Of a stretch of DNA of 64,000 bases, positions 22,046-34,155 are shown in pieces (position 1 is the first letter of the stretch; each line of letters opens with the position of its first letter). The stretch spans positions 40,986,267 through 41,050,266 of the forward strand of contig CM019696.1 of the NCBI GenBank assembly GCA_009760885.1, in the 5' to 3' direction. Both the position numbers and the translations under genes were made by a program. The notes under the pieces are model-generated. The model saw only the letters and a program-made list of their open reading frames with translations. It had not been told where the DNA came from and made no database searches. Origin of the DNA: Achatina immaculata (lineage: Eukaryota > Mollusca > Gastropoda > Stylommatophora > Achatinidae).

Positions 22046-22620
22046 AGACAATTTACCGGAAAATGCCCACAAAGAATAAAGAGGAAAGGAAATTAAGGCT
22101 GAGGACGCAGTTTTGAGACGTCGAAAAAGGTAACTCGTTGTGACCTAATCTTTAGGTAAAATTGTAATTGAAAGACTGATATAACACTTAATTTTTAGGA
22201 TATAGGTCCCTCTTATAACTTATTTGTCAAATAAGAAAAGAATTTGTTGATTTACTTTTAGCTTTTAGGGAAAATGAAAACGATACTGATAGCGGGAGGA
22301 TACTATTTCTGTTCACAAATGTAGAACATTACTTCGTGGAGTTTTTTACGTATCATTTGGTTCAAAATATGTTCTAGACAAACGTTTTTCCAGTCCTGTA
22401 GACACGAATATTAGTTAAATAAAATGTCTCATAAATTAAATTAGATTCAGTCTGTGGAAACATGCCAGCTGCAAACGTCATGAAAAGCCCACACAAGAAC
22501 TGTAAACATAGAACTGGTGTCATCCGTCACGGTAGGCAGAGAAAGAGATATAAGCACCTGTGGATTTATGTGAAGTGCAAGAACAATGATCATAATTAAC
22601 ATACCAACCATGACTTGTCT
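22045..22620. other. Intergenic, nothing recognised
   Basis: No supported feature; AT-rich. Confidence 0.4.
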
Positions 22621-23010
22621 GCTTCCTCTTATACCTTTCAGTATCGAGGGGACAAATAGATGTTTCTGATTTTCTTCATATAATGGGATATTGTTTCTGT
22701 AATTTCCTTCCTGCACCTCTTGCATGTACGGCATATCCCCACCCCATGTTTCAAGCTGTTTTCTGTGCTGAACTGTCTGGACGTAGACATGCAATGTAGC
22801 CAAACTATTTGATTTGTTGTTTCTAGGCATATGTAACTGGTGTTAACTCCAGTTCTTGCTCTGATGATGTCATTTCTGATTTGGAGTCTTTTTGTTACAT
22901 TTAGTATTCTCATTAAGCATCTCATATCTGTTGTGACAATTTTCCTTTTGTTTTAGCTGTTTATGTTCAGCATTGATGCCACAGAGTTGGGAGGAAAATT
23001 GTGTTATACA
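22620..23010 (-). mobile_element. LINE family E, RT C-terminal fragment
   Basis: Minus strand encodes MRCLMRILNVTKRLQIRNDI, CLETTNQIVWL and KRCRKEITETISHYMKKIRN, parallel to the family E copy at 15458-16010. Frameshifted after about 60 codons. Confidence 0.8.
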
Positions 23011-23057
23011 GAGCTAATTTTTATTTAACCCTTTTGAAATAAAGATCGATCAATCAC
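23011..23057 (+). mobile_element. CR1/L2-type LINE tail remnant
   Basis: ttaacccttttgaaataaag followed by atcgatcaatca, the same ending as at 15424-15457. Confidence 0.55.
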
Positions 23058-24020
23058 TTGTGATGTATTTGTTTTTCAGTAAAGGTGTCATTTGTCCAAT
23101 GACCTGGTTTGGTTTTCTGCCTGTGTTCTCAGTTTCTGCATCCAGTAGTGTTTGGCTCAGATGGTTCCTCTCTAGAGAAATGAGAAGTAGCCTGCTGATG
23201 TCCCATGGGCACACAGGTCAACCCCACATCCTCTTTTGTACAGGCTGGGATTGGTGGCATGTGGGGCCACTGGCTAATGGGGCTCAGACTCCCTGGGACT
23301 AAATTCTATCTTTAAACAATAGTTAACCCAGGAAGCTGGTCATAGATCTCCTTACTGCTCAAAGAAAGCACAGGAAGAATAGACAGACTGATATAAGTGG
23401 TAAATGACTTGGAAACGTTAGGCTACAAAGAGACTAACCAACCTTTGGCTATTACATTTTGTGTTCAGGATTTGTAAATAAATCCATATAGATGGCGCTA
23501 AACTAGAAATTAGCTCCAGAAATGCTGAAAATTACTTGTAACTGACTTCAAAGAATCACAGTGAAGATAAAAACTTAGGATGATCAGTGGACATCCCTAA
23601 AAGAAGATGAAAACCAGTGTAATGTGATTACAGATAAAATAATTGACAGTGGGATAAAGGATTCAGATCATGTGGTTTGGCTATAAAAAAAAAATTTTGT
23701 AAAGAAATTTGTGAACAACAGTGGGAGGTTATTGTAGGACATGATTGACTTTTGCATTTTAAATAGCATGTGGAAGAAAAAAAAAATCTGTCATGTCTAA
23801 CTGAAAGTAGCTTTATTGCTAGGACCTATCCATTCTTTTTATATATTTGTACGCTAGGGCAATGTTGTTTATGTTGTGTAGTATTAAATATCCAACTTTT
23901 CTCATATCTTTGCCTTAGGCCAGGCAGTCTGGTGGGGGAAGCTCGATCATCCATACCATTCAAGCGTTCTGTAAGATTTAACTTATTGAAGTGAGTGTTG
24001 ACTTAAAGCTAATGTTATAT
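23058..24020. other. Intergenic, nothing recognised
   Basis: A C/G-richer stretch at 23090-23300 has an 80-codon open frame (23060-23302) without recognisable similarity; the rest is AT-rich. Confidence 0.35.
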
Positions 24021-24745
24021 AAAGATTTTTTTTAAAAGTATGTCAGAAAGATTTCAGGCACGTGTTGAATATATTTTAGACAGGACGTCTGCACACATTT
24101 CCGTAAAGAATGGAGGAGCTGAAGCATATATTGAATATCAAAGCAAAAGCACTGGCAGGATACCCATAGAGAAATACTTAAGTAGTTGTGATGCAGAATT
24201 TAGGGGCAATTATTGCAGTGGTTGAAAAGCTATACAATTCCATCATTAATACATGCCCTATAATATTTCTTATGAATGCAAGATTGGCACTTGAAGTTCT
24301 TCAGTGCAGTAAACTACCAGACCTTAGGGTCACCTTGTTGAAACATAACTCACAAGCATAAAGTCAGCCTATAGTGAGTTCTGTCCCACTATGGGATAGC
24401 AGAAATGAGAAAACCATCTGGGCAAAGAAGGTACTGAAGTGGAGCAAGCAGACATACCTATAGCCTAAACCTATAACCAGATTAAAAATTTACAGGAACC
24501 CACAGCCATAACCACATGATGACTATCACATGCTAAACAGAAATGAACAAATCATCATTTTCCATCTCAGAACAGGACATGACCCGCTCTGAAGTCACGT
24601 GTGTGTAAAGTTTATGGTTGGCAGTTAGTTACCCAGGCACCCCAAGTCATGGAGCACATCCTCCAAAACCACACCCACTATGACACAGGAAATTTCTGGC
24701 CCAGTGAACCCACCCGAGAAGTTAAACTCTACAGTTCATAAAGGA
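24021..24745 (+). mobile_element. Family I LINE, RNase H and C-terminal fragment
   Basis: Decayed + strand copy of the RNase H domain: NGGAEAYIEYQSKSTGRIPI and CDAEFRG align with [20 protein letters not shown] and YDAEVRA in the minus-strand element at 52309-52830. Downstream are [21 protein letters not shown] and an EHILQNHTHYD segment, the C-terminal region of I-type LINE proteins. Numerous stops. Confidence 0.8.
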
Positions 24746-24765
24746 ACTACTTGTCTTGTCCTCTG

Positions 24766-25330
24766 TCTCCCTGGAACTGCAAACTGGCATTCTTTGTAGC
24801 CAGTGCTGTGAAGGCATTTAAGCGCAGCATCCCAGAGTGAAGCTACAAGGCTGGGGGTATGTGTTGCTTCTTTAGTAGACTCCATTGATCCCTGCCCCTT
24901 TAGCCAGACTAGGACTAATACTGGGGGGGGGGGGTACCAGTGAAAGCTGGGGGTATGTGTTGCTTCTTTAGTAGACTCCATTGATCCCTGCCCCTTTAGC
25001 CAGGCTAGGACTAATACTGGGGGGGAGAGTACCAGTGAAAGCTGGGGGTATGTGTTGCTTCTTTAGTAGACTCCATTGATCCCTGCCCCTTTAGCCAGAC
25101 TAGGACTAATACTGGGGGGGGGGGGTACCAGTGAAAGCTGGGGGTATGTGTTGCTTCTTTAGCAGACTCTATTGATCCCTGCCCCTTTAGCTAGACTAGG
25201 ACTAATACTGGAGGTACCAGCAAAGAGATGAGACAGGGTCTTGGTAAGTGTGGTTGCTGACCCTGATGCCAGCATGTCAGGTATGAGTTGCTGATTGCTG
25301 AAGTGGACAGTGCCTTCACTCACGGTGATT
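24766..25330 (+). repeat. Dispersed repeat X, copy 3, with 96-bp internal tandem array
   Basis: Starts ctctgtctccctggaactgc and ends gaagtggacagtgccttcac. The middle part (ctgggggtatgtgttgcttc ... ctaatactggggg) is repeated four times, starting at 24851, 24947, 25042 and 25138, with G-tracts of different length causing the one-base period changes. The region that expanded is different from the region expanded in copy 1. Confidence 0.85.
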
Positions 25331-25990
25331 TTCACAGAACTACAACATTTATCCAAAACACACAACTGCAGATATAGACAGAAAATGCCCCACAAAGAAA
25401 AAAATAAGCAGGTAGAGATAAGGTGAATGGATGCTTACAAACACCTATTTCACGAGAACAATGGATGATTATTAATATAGGTTATATCCATACATTATAT
25501 ATAGTATTTACACCATCATGTGATGGCCCATGCTTATCCTAATGACCATGTCAGTAATAGCTTTACCCCTTGTAGTGTTGTATTGCTGAATGAAATCTGA
25601 TGCTTGTTCATCAAAAATAGTAGGGGGAAAAATGCTAATTACAAAATTTCTTTTACTACAACTGTATTCATTAAGAAAACTAAAACTTACCACATTTAGA
25701 GGAAACTATGGGAAGAATTGATTGATTGTACTCCTTTAATTGTTATAGACTTTCAGGCTTTTAAATTCATATTAGGATTTGTACTGGAAAAGCAAGTTAG
25801 CCAAACTGATTGGAAGCTCCAGGAATGTCACAAAATGGAGAGTAATGGAAACCAACATCTGTCACAACAGAACGTAATAGATGTGAATTACTGTTTGTCG
25901 GATTTTGAATAAGGATATTATCCTTCATGGCTGCAGCAGGAACATCATTAGTACTTGATCATGCACATTTAAGGTTTATTTGAATATCTT
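25330..25990. other. Intergenic, nothing recognised
   Basis: AT-rich; a short open frame at 25718-25912 has no recognisable similarity. Confidence 0.35.
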
Positions 25991-28140
25991 AACATCTTAC
26001 GTCTTTCCTTAAACATCACATAGGGCTCACATGGTAGTTCACCAAGTTTTTCTGTTTTCGTAGAGTTTTTTTAACCTCTTCAAGATATTATATGCTGACT
26101 AATTTGGCCTCTCTTAACAATGTCCTCTTTAGAGTTTCACGTGGCCGACCTCTTTTTCTTTGGCTTGTTTGTGTTTCACTTGATAGCTTGTTTTGAGATT
26201 CTCTGCTTGTTTCTTCTCATCACAAGACCGACATATGTCCATCTCCATTTTGCCCATGAGACAGGTTGTTGTTCGCTCGTCTGCTTTATATCTGTGTTGT
26301 TTTTTAATTCATTCTACTTTATACTGAGTATTTTCCTTAGGCATATATTTTCAAAAGCATCTAATTTGTTATTTCTTTAGTTGTTTTCCAGCTTTCACAC
26401 GCATAAATGAGGGTGGATATTACATTTGAACTGAATACTCTGAGCTTGGTTTTTGTGCTTATAACTTTGCCATATGTTCTCAGTGTTCTTGAAGGTAATG
26501 CTGCTTTTGCAGTTCTAATTCTAACTTCTTTTCTGGTGCCAGCATCCTGGTCTATGTAACTGCCGAGGTATGCAAATTGGTTTACTTCTTTAACAGCTGT
26601 TTTGTTAATCTTTCTTGATTAATGGGAAGTTTCATTATTTTTGTTTTTTCCTTGTTAATTTCAAGTCCTGTTTTGCTAGCCAGTGAAAACTGGATATCTG
26701 TTTTTTCTTGCATCGAATTCACGTTGTCATTGATAAGAGTTGTGTCATCTGCAAAATCAAGATTTCTAGTTGGGTCCTATGTACCCAATCAATGCCATTT
26801 TTTTCATTATGAAGCCTATGCAATTCCAAAAGCAAAGGAGACGTCCTTGTTTCACACCTATTTCAATCTGGAACCATTCGCTCATTCTTTCTTCTGTGTT
26901 GACAGCACAATCATATCCATTGTAGAGATCCCTAATGATGTTGACAATTTTAGGTGGTATTCTATATAGACTTAAAATTCTCCACAGTGAATCTCTGTGT
27001 GTACTATCAAATGCATTTTTGAAGTCTATGAAGTTCAGGATTAATGGTTTTTGCTTTTCAGTATGTTCTTCAAGTATTATTCTTAGAGTAAAGATCTGGT
27101 CGAGACAGTTTCTCAGATCTTACTAGTTCTTCTCTCATTTCTGTTTCCACTATATAAATAATTCTATTCAGAATGACTTTGCACAGTACTTTTGACACAA
27201 CTGATAGTTAGGTTACTCCTCTCCAATTATTGCTGTCACTAAGGTTGTCTTGTTTTGGTATTTTAACAGTGATTCCTTTTCTCCATTTACAAGGGACGTT
27301 TTATTCTTTCCAAACTTTATTATTAAACATTTTCTCTGTAGTTGGCTCATGTTGTCACTGTTAATAGATTTTAACATTTCGGCTGTTATTTCATCTTCAC
27401 CTGCAGCTTTGTTAGCCATTAGATTCATTGCTGTTTCAATTTCGTTTAATGTAATTTCATCATTTAGTTGTGGGATTGGTAAGTTGGTTTCAAGGTCTAT
27501 CAATTCTTTTGGGTGTGACTGATTAAGTATTTCTTGGAAGCGTTCTGCCGATCTTTGCTTTTGATCTTTACTTGATGTTAATAGGGTGCTAGTTTTGTTA
27601 AAGATTGGTTTTTCTTTGGATGTAATAGTACCTGTTAGCCTCTTTTGTATGTTATATAGAGTTTTGCTTTCTCCTGTTTTTGTTGCTTTCTCTGCTTCTT
27701 TTGCCATATTGTCTATGTATTCTCTTTTATCTCTTCTAGCTGAATTTTTTTTTATTTTATTGTCTAGTTCTTTGTATGTTGCTTTTGCCAAATCTTTTCC
27801 AAGATCTATATTTACATTCAAAATGGTTAATTTGGCTGCTTGTTTCCATGTATGTATTTCCATGTGTTTTCCAATATCCATGCTTTTATGTTTGTTTTTT
27901 TGCAGTCCAGCACGTGCTTTTGCTGCTGTGATTATGGCTGTACTGTAAGAGTTCCATAATTCATCTATATCTATTTCCTCTATCTCATTGAGTGCTGCAA
28001 AATGATTGGCAAATTCCACACTGAAATTCCTGTTAATATTTTCTTCTTGTAAACTGTGGCTGTTTATCTTTTAGGGTATTGATTTCTTGTATTGCCTTTT
28101 CACTTTTATTTTCCATACACACAGGTTGTGGTCACTGTTG
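25990..28140 (-). mobile_element. LINE family C, longest copy
   Basis: A 268-codon frame (28019-27213) covers the region between endonuclease and reverse transcriptase and the start of the RT: MEFANHFAALNEIEEIDIDE, KRLTGTITSKEKPIFNKTST and NKAAGEDEITAEMLKSINSD. Further RT pieces follow in other frames: FIDFKNAFDSTHRDSLWRIL-type, an EIGVKQG motif, and the C-terminal AYLGSYIDQD region, then the shared 3' UTR at about 26000. Inactive because of several frameshifts, but the most complete copy of this family here. Confidence 0.9.
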
Positions 28141-28229
28141 ACATCAGCACCTCTTTAATCTCTAACATCTATCAGAGCACCGGCGGATCTCATCAAGTCT
28201 AAAGACGGAATTGTGGAGAGAAATTATCA

Positions 28230-29395
28230 CCTATGCCACATGGCATAGCACTTAAATTGAGTTGAATCTATCAAAGATCTTCTTCGTTTGCTTCTGCCAC
28301 CAAGACCACCCCGTGATCCTACTGAATTTACTCCTGTGGTCCTCGATAGGTCCTGTGGTTCCCCTGTGTTCTCTGAAAGGACCACAAGAGGTGTTCAGAG
28401 TATCGCAGGGCATGAGCATGTATTCTCAGTGGGTCTCAGAAGTGGGATTGCATGACACCGTGGTTTTCGTTGCACCAGTTTAATCTAGAGTTGGACTTTC
28501 TCACCTGAAAACCTCAACATGTTTTGGATATCAGTATATCCCCACTGAGTGAGAGGTGGTTGCCCATCCAGCCTAGAGTTGGAATTTCTCACCGGAAAAC
28601 CTCAATGTGTTTTGGGATACGCATACATCCCCATCGGATGAGAGGTGGTTGTCTATCTAGACTGCACTGGTCCAGTGTCCCCAACTTCAGCAGTCTTTGG
28701 TCTTGGCCACTACCCTTCCTAGTTGTGACCAGTATGGAGCTTTTGTCTAGGAGGACAAATCCTTGCCACTAGTAAGTTTCACCCCTTGGTTAAGCCAGTT
28801 TAGGCTTATTATCCAAACATGGGCGTGTTTAGGATGTGACCGACCTCTAGAGTGGAGGTACTGTGTCATGAGTATTCATCAAGTTACACCTCTGGGTTAA
28901 GCCGGTTTAGGCATATTTCTCCAGTATGGGTGTATATCAGACATGGCCGGCCTCTAGAGCAGAGGTGCTGTGGTATGAGTAGCTCTCACCGCGAGGCTAC
29001 TGGACATACCAATTAAACTTCACTGTATCCTTTCCATCACCTTTTCACAGTGGCGCCGCACAGCAACCCTAGTCATATTTCCACATTTTCTTCTTTGGCT
29101 GGGAGAAGTTTCGCTCCATGCGTGGCATCTGAAAAATGTCGCCAGCAGTGTCTGGGTTAAGCCGTTTTAGGCAATCTGCCCCAGTATGGGTGTGTATAGG
29201 ATGTGGCCAGCCTCTAGAGCCGAGGTGCCATGATTTTAATAGTCCTGACCTCAAGGCTACTGGTCACTTCACTTAATCCTTCACCCTTTCCACGACGGCG
29301 CTGCACAGCAACCCTAATCGCATTTTTCTTCATTGGTCAGGGGAAGTTTCACCCCATGCATGGCAGCTGAAGAATCTCGCTAGCACTGAGAGATG
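28230..29395. repeat. Cluster of nested direct repeats
   Basis: An 83-85-bp unit (tagagttgga...tttctcac, then gagaggtggttg) occurs twice at 28490 and 28572. A second unit (gggttaagccggtttaggca, cagtatgggtgt, ggcc(g/a)gcctctagag) occurs near 28786, 28894 and 29153; its last two copies extend for about 259 bases and include gcacagcaaccctaatcg and ggaagtttc(a/g)c. No coding capacity was recognised. The element class is unknown. Confidence 0.75.
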
Positions 29396-29544
29396 TTCTG
29401 AATTGCTTTCTAATATAAAAATGGTCTGTTTGGTTCCTGATTCTATCATCTAGGGTTGTTTTATGTATAAAAGTGGAAATATTGTTCCTCCTATGACCAT
29501 GCCCTTAACATCTTTAAGGTGAAAAAAAAATAAAATACCCGTTT

Positions 29545-29815
29545 TCATAACATTAAGGCACATTGGGGATATGGTGTTAGGCCTGTATTTCCAAGACATT
29601 TGGCGTATGATCATTTGATGTGGTCAGTATCACACCTGGCCACATTTACCTTCCCAGATTTCTCTGATACCCATTTTTAGCAGCTCAGTGGGCCCGGGAC
29701 GTTTTTGGTGTGGTGGTACCAGAAGAAATCCCCACTGCAGGGACTTGAACCTGGTACCACCAGATTAGTAGACTGAGCTCCTAACAACTCAGCCAACCAG
29801 CCTGCCATCTTAACA
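29545..29815 (-). mobile_element. tRNA-derived SINE (type 2)
   Basis: Minus strand begins gatggcaggctggttggctg, with B-box-like accaggttcaagtccctgca, then a body with ctaaaaatgggtatcagaga and gggaaggtaaatgtggccag, shared with 13801-14045. It ends in a taacaccatatccccaatgt-type 3' region. Confidence 0.8.
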
Positions 29816-30526
29816 CCTGTTTATGGATTAATATGAATGAGGTTTTGGAGCAGCTTATCATAGTTTTTTTTCTTTTCCCCGGGATATTTGATTTAGATTT
29901 CCTCAGAATAACGTGACCAGGGACTACCTGCCAAATGGAGCACAGGATGCACAAAACATATGACAGTTAGTGTTTGTCAAGAAAGACTGATGTTAGCCCC
30001 ATTTGTACAAGTGAACAATAAAACATTAAGTGCAGTAACATTGACTACTCAGATAAGAATGGCTCAGAAATGAAAAAAAATAATGTTACAAATGTAGATT
30101 TTGAGGAGTCATGCTCTAGGAGTTCACTGCAGCTTATGTTGGTTGATTTGTTGGTTGTTATTGTAGTTATGTTTTCTTATTTTCATTTCAGTTAAAATTC
30201 TGCAGTCTGCTTGGCAGAGAGAATAAATTAAATGGATCAGTGAAGCCCAGATGCTTTTAATTCACCTGAAATTGAAAAAAAAAAGAGACCAGCATTAAAA
30301 CACACTAAGGAGAAGCCAGTTATAGAATCACATGTTTGTAAATTATTTTTTAGAAAGTCATTTTATTTTATCACAGATTCTGTGTTTTGAGTAGTCATAT
30401 TTTCTGTGCTTTGTTTTACTAGCAGTTAAGGTTGTTTAACGCATCAGGTAGATAAGAGGTTCTGAGTGAACACGTGATAATTGAATATAGTGTTCGTAGT
30501 ATCAGGCTTGGCTGATTAGTGTTGTT
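29815..30526. other. Upstream region of the 103-aa gene
   Basis: No recognised element or TATA-like promoter could be assigned with confidence. tttactagcag at about 30415-30425 is a plausible splice acceptor for a non-coding first exon. Confidence 0.35.
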
Positions 30527-30838
30527 ATGGATGCACAAATGCTTGAGGAGAAAATGAATGAAGCTCGTAGCAAGTTTGACAGAGCATGTCAGCAAATCAT
30601 ACTTCTAGATCAGAAGATAAAAGATCTTGAGGTGCGATACAGGAGAGCAGTGAAAAACAAGAAAAATTCCTTCAGGTATAACCTCCGCTTGCGGCTGTCA
30701 GTAGTGACAGGCGTGAAGATGATGTATCACCATTATGCCAGCACAAAGGCTGAGGAGATCAACAAGTTGAGGAGGCTTGTCCAACAGGCAGAGCAGCCAG
30801 AAGTGGATATGATGCCACGGGGTGTTACATTGCAATGA
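30527..30838 (+). CDS. Small basic coiled-coil protein, 103 aa, single exon, unrecognised
   Basis: An intact frame with an in-frame TAG at 30497-30499 upstream, so the ATG at 30527 is the first possible start. Residues 5-45 and 72-90 are strongly heptad-like (LEEKMNEARSKFDRACQQI, KDLEVRYRRAVKNKKNSF), with a basic middle (RYNLRLRLSVVTGVKMMYHH) and no signal peptide or membrane segment. Composition is clearly protein-like and unlike the surrounding AT-rich DNA and transposon remnants. An acceptor-like tttactagcag ends near 30425, so a non-coding 5' exon is possible. I do not recognise the family. It could be a small host gene, a retrocopy, or a domesticated ORF; no poly(A) tract or target duplication was seen. 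Confidence 0.6.
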   Translation: MDAQMLEEKMNEARSKFDRACQQIILLDQKIKDLEVRYRRAVKNKKNSFRYNLRLRLSVVTGVKMMYHHYASTKAEEINKLRRLVQQAEQPEVDMMPRGVTLQ

Positions 30839-31189
30839 ATTTTTTTTTTTCAAAGAATGGTGATATAAAAGATGAGCACATGATGAGCATCTGCAGTATA
30901 TGCTGGTATTTTAAAGTGTTTTACTGTAGTATTTTCAGTAATGAAATAAGCTGATGTGACAAAGAAACATGAGAAAAATGTACTTTTTTTTAGCAATTCA
31001 TTACCCAGAGATAGTTGCATATGTAACCGTTTGTGGGGTTGTATTGTAATGTTTATGTGAATTGAAACAAGCTTGATAATTAGGAAAACAGTGTAAGAAA
31101 TGACCACAATATGCTGTCATTTTAAAAAATGAAGACCTGTGTAACATGACATATATTTATAACTTCATTTGCCAGTTTTGTTTTAAGTA

Positions 31190-32444
31190 CAGTCGAACCC
31201 ACTTAATGTCACCTTGTTGGGACTGTCAGACTATGGTGAAATTAAGCAGGGTCCATTACTAGGGTGTTAACTGGGTTAAATCAGCTTTAATCATTGACTG
31301 ACTGAAGATATTCCATGCAGTGTGCATAAAATTAATCACTATCGTGATGTCGATCTCAGCGACGCGCTTTTGTTCCGCATCATGCAGCACATAACGCACT
31401 ATTCGCTTTCTATACTGTTGTTTGAAGGCATAAATGATACCGTGGTCACACGGCTGCAGCACATTGGTTGCATTAGGTGGCAGGAAAACAAGCTTTGTAG
31501 CCATCAGATTGGTATGTCAGTGTGTGCCGGACAGTTATCAGTGAACAGCGAAACTTCTTTTTCATTTGGTTCATTTTGTTGTTGAAAGAAATAATCCAGT
31601 CCTCAAATAGTTCACTTATCCAAGCACACTGGGTGGCCTTGTAAGTGACAGGCAGGCTCTTTACGTTCTTGAAACACCGCTGATTTCATGACTTTCCGAT
31701 AACAAAGAGCAGAGTCTTCTCAGTGCTGGACATGTTACAGCACATGACAGCCGTTAAGTGATCTTTAGAACGTTTGCCACTTCGGCACTTCTCATTACGA
31801 AAGCAAGGCATAAATTTCTGTTCGGTAGGAGTTTATAAAACACGCCTGTTTCATCCATGTTAAAAATGTCATTTGCTTCAGAATATCAGTTTTAGTGCTC
31901 AAATCCAGATCAACATGTTTGCGTTTAGTAGCCATTATATATCACAACGAAAACCAGAAAGATGTTCCTGGCTATACGATTCACAGTACACTACTCAAGA
32001 CTGACCAATTGTCAACTTATGTTGCCAACTTAACACCGACCACGTCTTGATAAAGAAGACTGAAAGAAGCCAGATTTTAATCAGGAAAAGGTTGCTATGG
32101 TAAGCCGTTCACTCACACCACCTGAGTTTTGATGCCCATACATTCTAAAGGTTGATGCTCGGTGATCAGATGGCCGGCCCCTTCTTTGGTGACTCTCAAA
32201 GGTGATAACACTTTGTGAGATGTTTATAGCTTGTACTTGCCTAGTTTGTGATACAAAGTGGAGTATTTAACTCCTCTGGGTGTAAAAATACTGTGACATT
32301 AACTGATTTGTGCCATTAAGCGGGGTGATAGTAACTGGAGTAAAGCCCATTAATTACTTAGTGGGAGTTGACGGGGGATACAAATTTCTGTGACAATATC
32401 CGGGTTGTGACATAAAGCGATGTGATATTAAGTGAGTTTGACTG
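31190..32444 (-). mobile_element. Tigger/pogo element with internally deleted transposase
   Basis: Terminal inverted repeats cagtcgaacccacttaatgt and, from the other end, cagtcaaactcacttaatat, are flanked by TA (31188-31189 and 32445-32446), the target duplication of pogo/Tigger elements. Minus-strand pieces encode an N-terminal MATKRKHVDLDLSTKTDILK, then directly the catalytic MDETGVFYKLLPN, TAVMCCNMSSTEK and PNATNVLQPCDHGIIYAFKQ, which is the DDE region. The CENP-B-type DNA-binding domain between codon 20 and MDETG is deleted, and there are stops. Non-autonomous. Confidence 0.9.
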
Positions 32445-32624
32445 TAGATGTTTTTTCTTTTTGTTTTTTTTTTTAGTTTTAGTAAATGTAATTCTCTTTG
32501 AATGTTTAAATTTATAAAAGATAAATTTTACTTATTTTTTTTATTGTCCCTGATTAATGCTGATATTTTTTTTTCTCAAATATGAGGCAGTTGTTTAAGA
32601 CAACTTTTGACAACCAAAACTGGT

Positions 32625-32830
32625 TGTCTCAGGAGGTTCAGTGCTTCTTTAACAGACTCCACAATGAGAACTAAGTGGTCCAATCTGAAACTGTTTCTTG
32701 GAACCTCAACAGAGAGGAGAGACAGTGACAACCAGCTATGATTTGCTAACCCAAACTCCAGCAGTCAGCTTTAGGTCATTGAATGCTGTTCCACACTGCA
32801 TCTTTACCCTCTTGACATTGGACAAGAAAG
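32625..32830 (+). repeat. Dispersed repeat X, diverged copy 4
   Basis: Shares gtgcttctttaacagactcc, gagacagtgacaaccagcta and tgatttgctaaccc with the other copies; the outer parts are not recognisable. Confidence 0.5.
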
Positions 32831-33307
32831 AGTTATATACAGTGAATGATAAATGATAGATTCACAATTATTTTAGTCTGTGTGATGTTGACTTTGTCAG
32901 GTTGAAAGTTATATTGGTAGATACACTGCAGACTCAGCTCTTATCTGCACAAGATAAGGAATGTGCCAGCAGCCCAGTCCATGTGTCATAACCACCCCCA
33001 GATTCCTGAACATGTACTGAACACTGCACTGTATACAGAAACCTCAGAACCCAGGTAAGACCCGAGAGAGACATGGAGGAGAAACTCTGATTCCTGCAAA
33101 GACCACCTGCTGACAGCAGGATTCATGGAGGCAACCTGACCCCCTAATTAGAAAGTTGAGCACATGAAACTGAATGCAGAAGAAGATATTGGCAGACTGT
33201 GAGTTCACTGAATGCATTGCGTCTCCCCATTTTGATTGATTTTTGTATTATAGAGGGCTGCATTTTAATATTGGTTTGAATCTTTTCTTTTCACTTAATC
33301 AGCAGCA
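32830..33307. other. Intergenic, nothing recognised
   Basis: No supported feature. Confidence 0.35.
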
Positions 33308-33690
33308 TCATTCATTCATTCATTTGCATGTCCCTTGCGGAACTTTGCCTCCCTAACAGCTTTCCTGTAGGCCTCTCGGTTGTGAGCAAGATGGCCTGCT
33401 GCTGATGCATCCATTTTCAGATCCTCAACGATGTCTTGCAGCCATCTTCATCTTGGTCTTCCTCTCTTTCTTTTTCCCATTATGTACCCTTCCAAGACAG
33501 TTTTCTCTAGATTATCATGGTGTTTAATGTGTCCAAAATATTTAAGTTTTCTCTCTTTAATCTTCTTTACTAGCCAGCCTTCTTCAATATTAAGTTCTTG
33601 TAGTATGGATATATTTGTTCTTTTTTGTGTCCATATTTGAAGAACTCTTCTGTAGCATTTACATTCAAAAGCATGTATGCAGCATCACTT
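33308..33690 (-). mobile_element. LINE family A, 3' end fragment
   Basis: Minus-strand 3' end with (ATTC)n tail (33308-33322), then cccttgcggaactttgcctc, and the C-terminal coding end (aatatttaagttttctctct; tcttcaatattaagttcttg) as in the copy at 50138. Confidence 0.85.
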
Positions 33691-33816
33691 AGCTTTAATT
33701 CTTATTATATATCTGTGTTTTTTTTTGGTGTGAATAAAGTATGAGATACCGTATTTTCTTTTTTAGTACGAGAAAGCAATATTATCTTGTAACTTTTACA
33801 TATCTTTCTCCTCTTC

Positions 33817-34155
33817 TTCAGTCTCCCTGGAACTGTAAGTTGGTGTTCTTTGTAGTTGATGCTGTGCTGTTGAGGCAAGATATTGGCGTGGGAGTGGGTT
33901 GTGGCAGCTAGTTTTTTTTTTTTTTTCAGTCCTGGAGTGCGGCTAAAAAAGCAGGGAGTGTGCAATACTTTTTTAGCAGACTCCGCCACACCATGGGGTC
34001 TACGACAATCTCTGTCCATTAGCCAGGCTAGGTCTGTTACTGTGGTACTAATGGAGAGGTGGGACAGGGTCTTGGTCAGCTATGGTTCACTAACCCAGAC
34101 ACTAGCATGTCAACTATAAGCCGCTGATTGTCAAAACTGGCAGCTTTTCCACATA
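33817..34155 (+). repeat. Dispersed repeat X, copy 5
   Basis: One of the most complete unexpanded copies: ttcagtctccctggaactgt, ttgaggcaagatattggcgt, cagtcctggagtgcggctaa, agcagactccgccacaccat, tagccaggctaggtctgtta and ggtcagctatggttcactaa, then gcatgtcaactataagccgc. The last two pieces show the two related 34-base-spaced motifs that seeded the array in copy 1. Confidence 0.8.

Noticed and set aside
22447..22830. 127-codon minus-strand frame
   Set aside because: Partly overlaps the frameshifted LINE family E fragment; the upstream part has no protein-like features.
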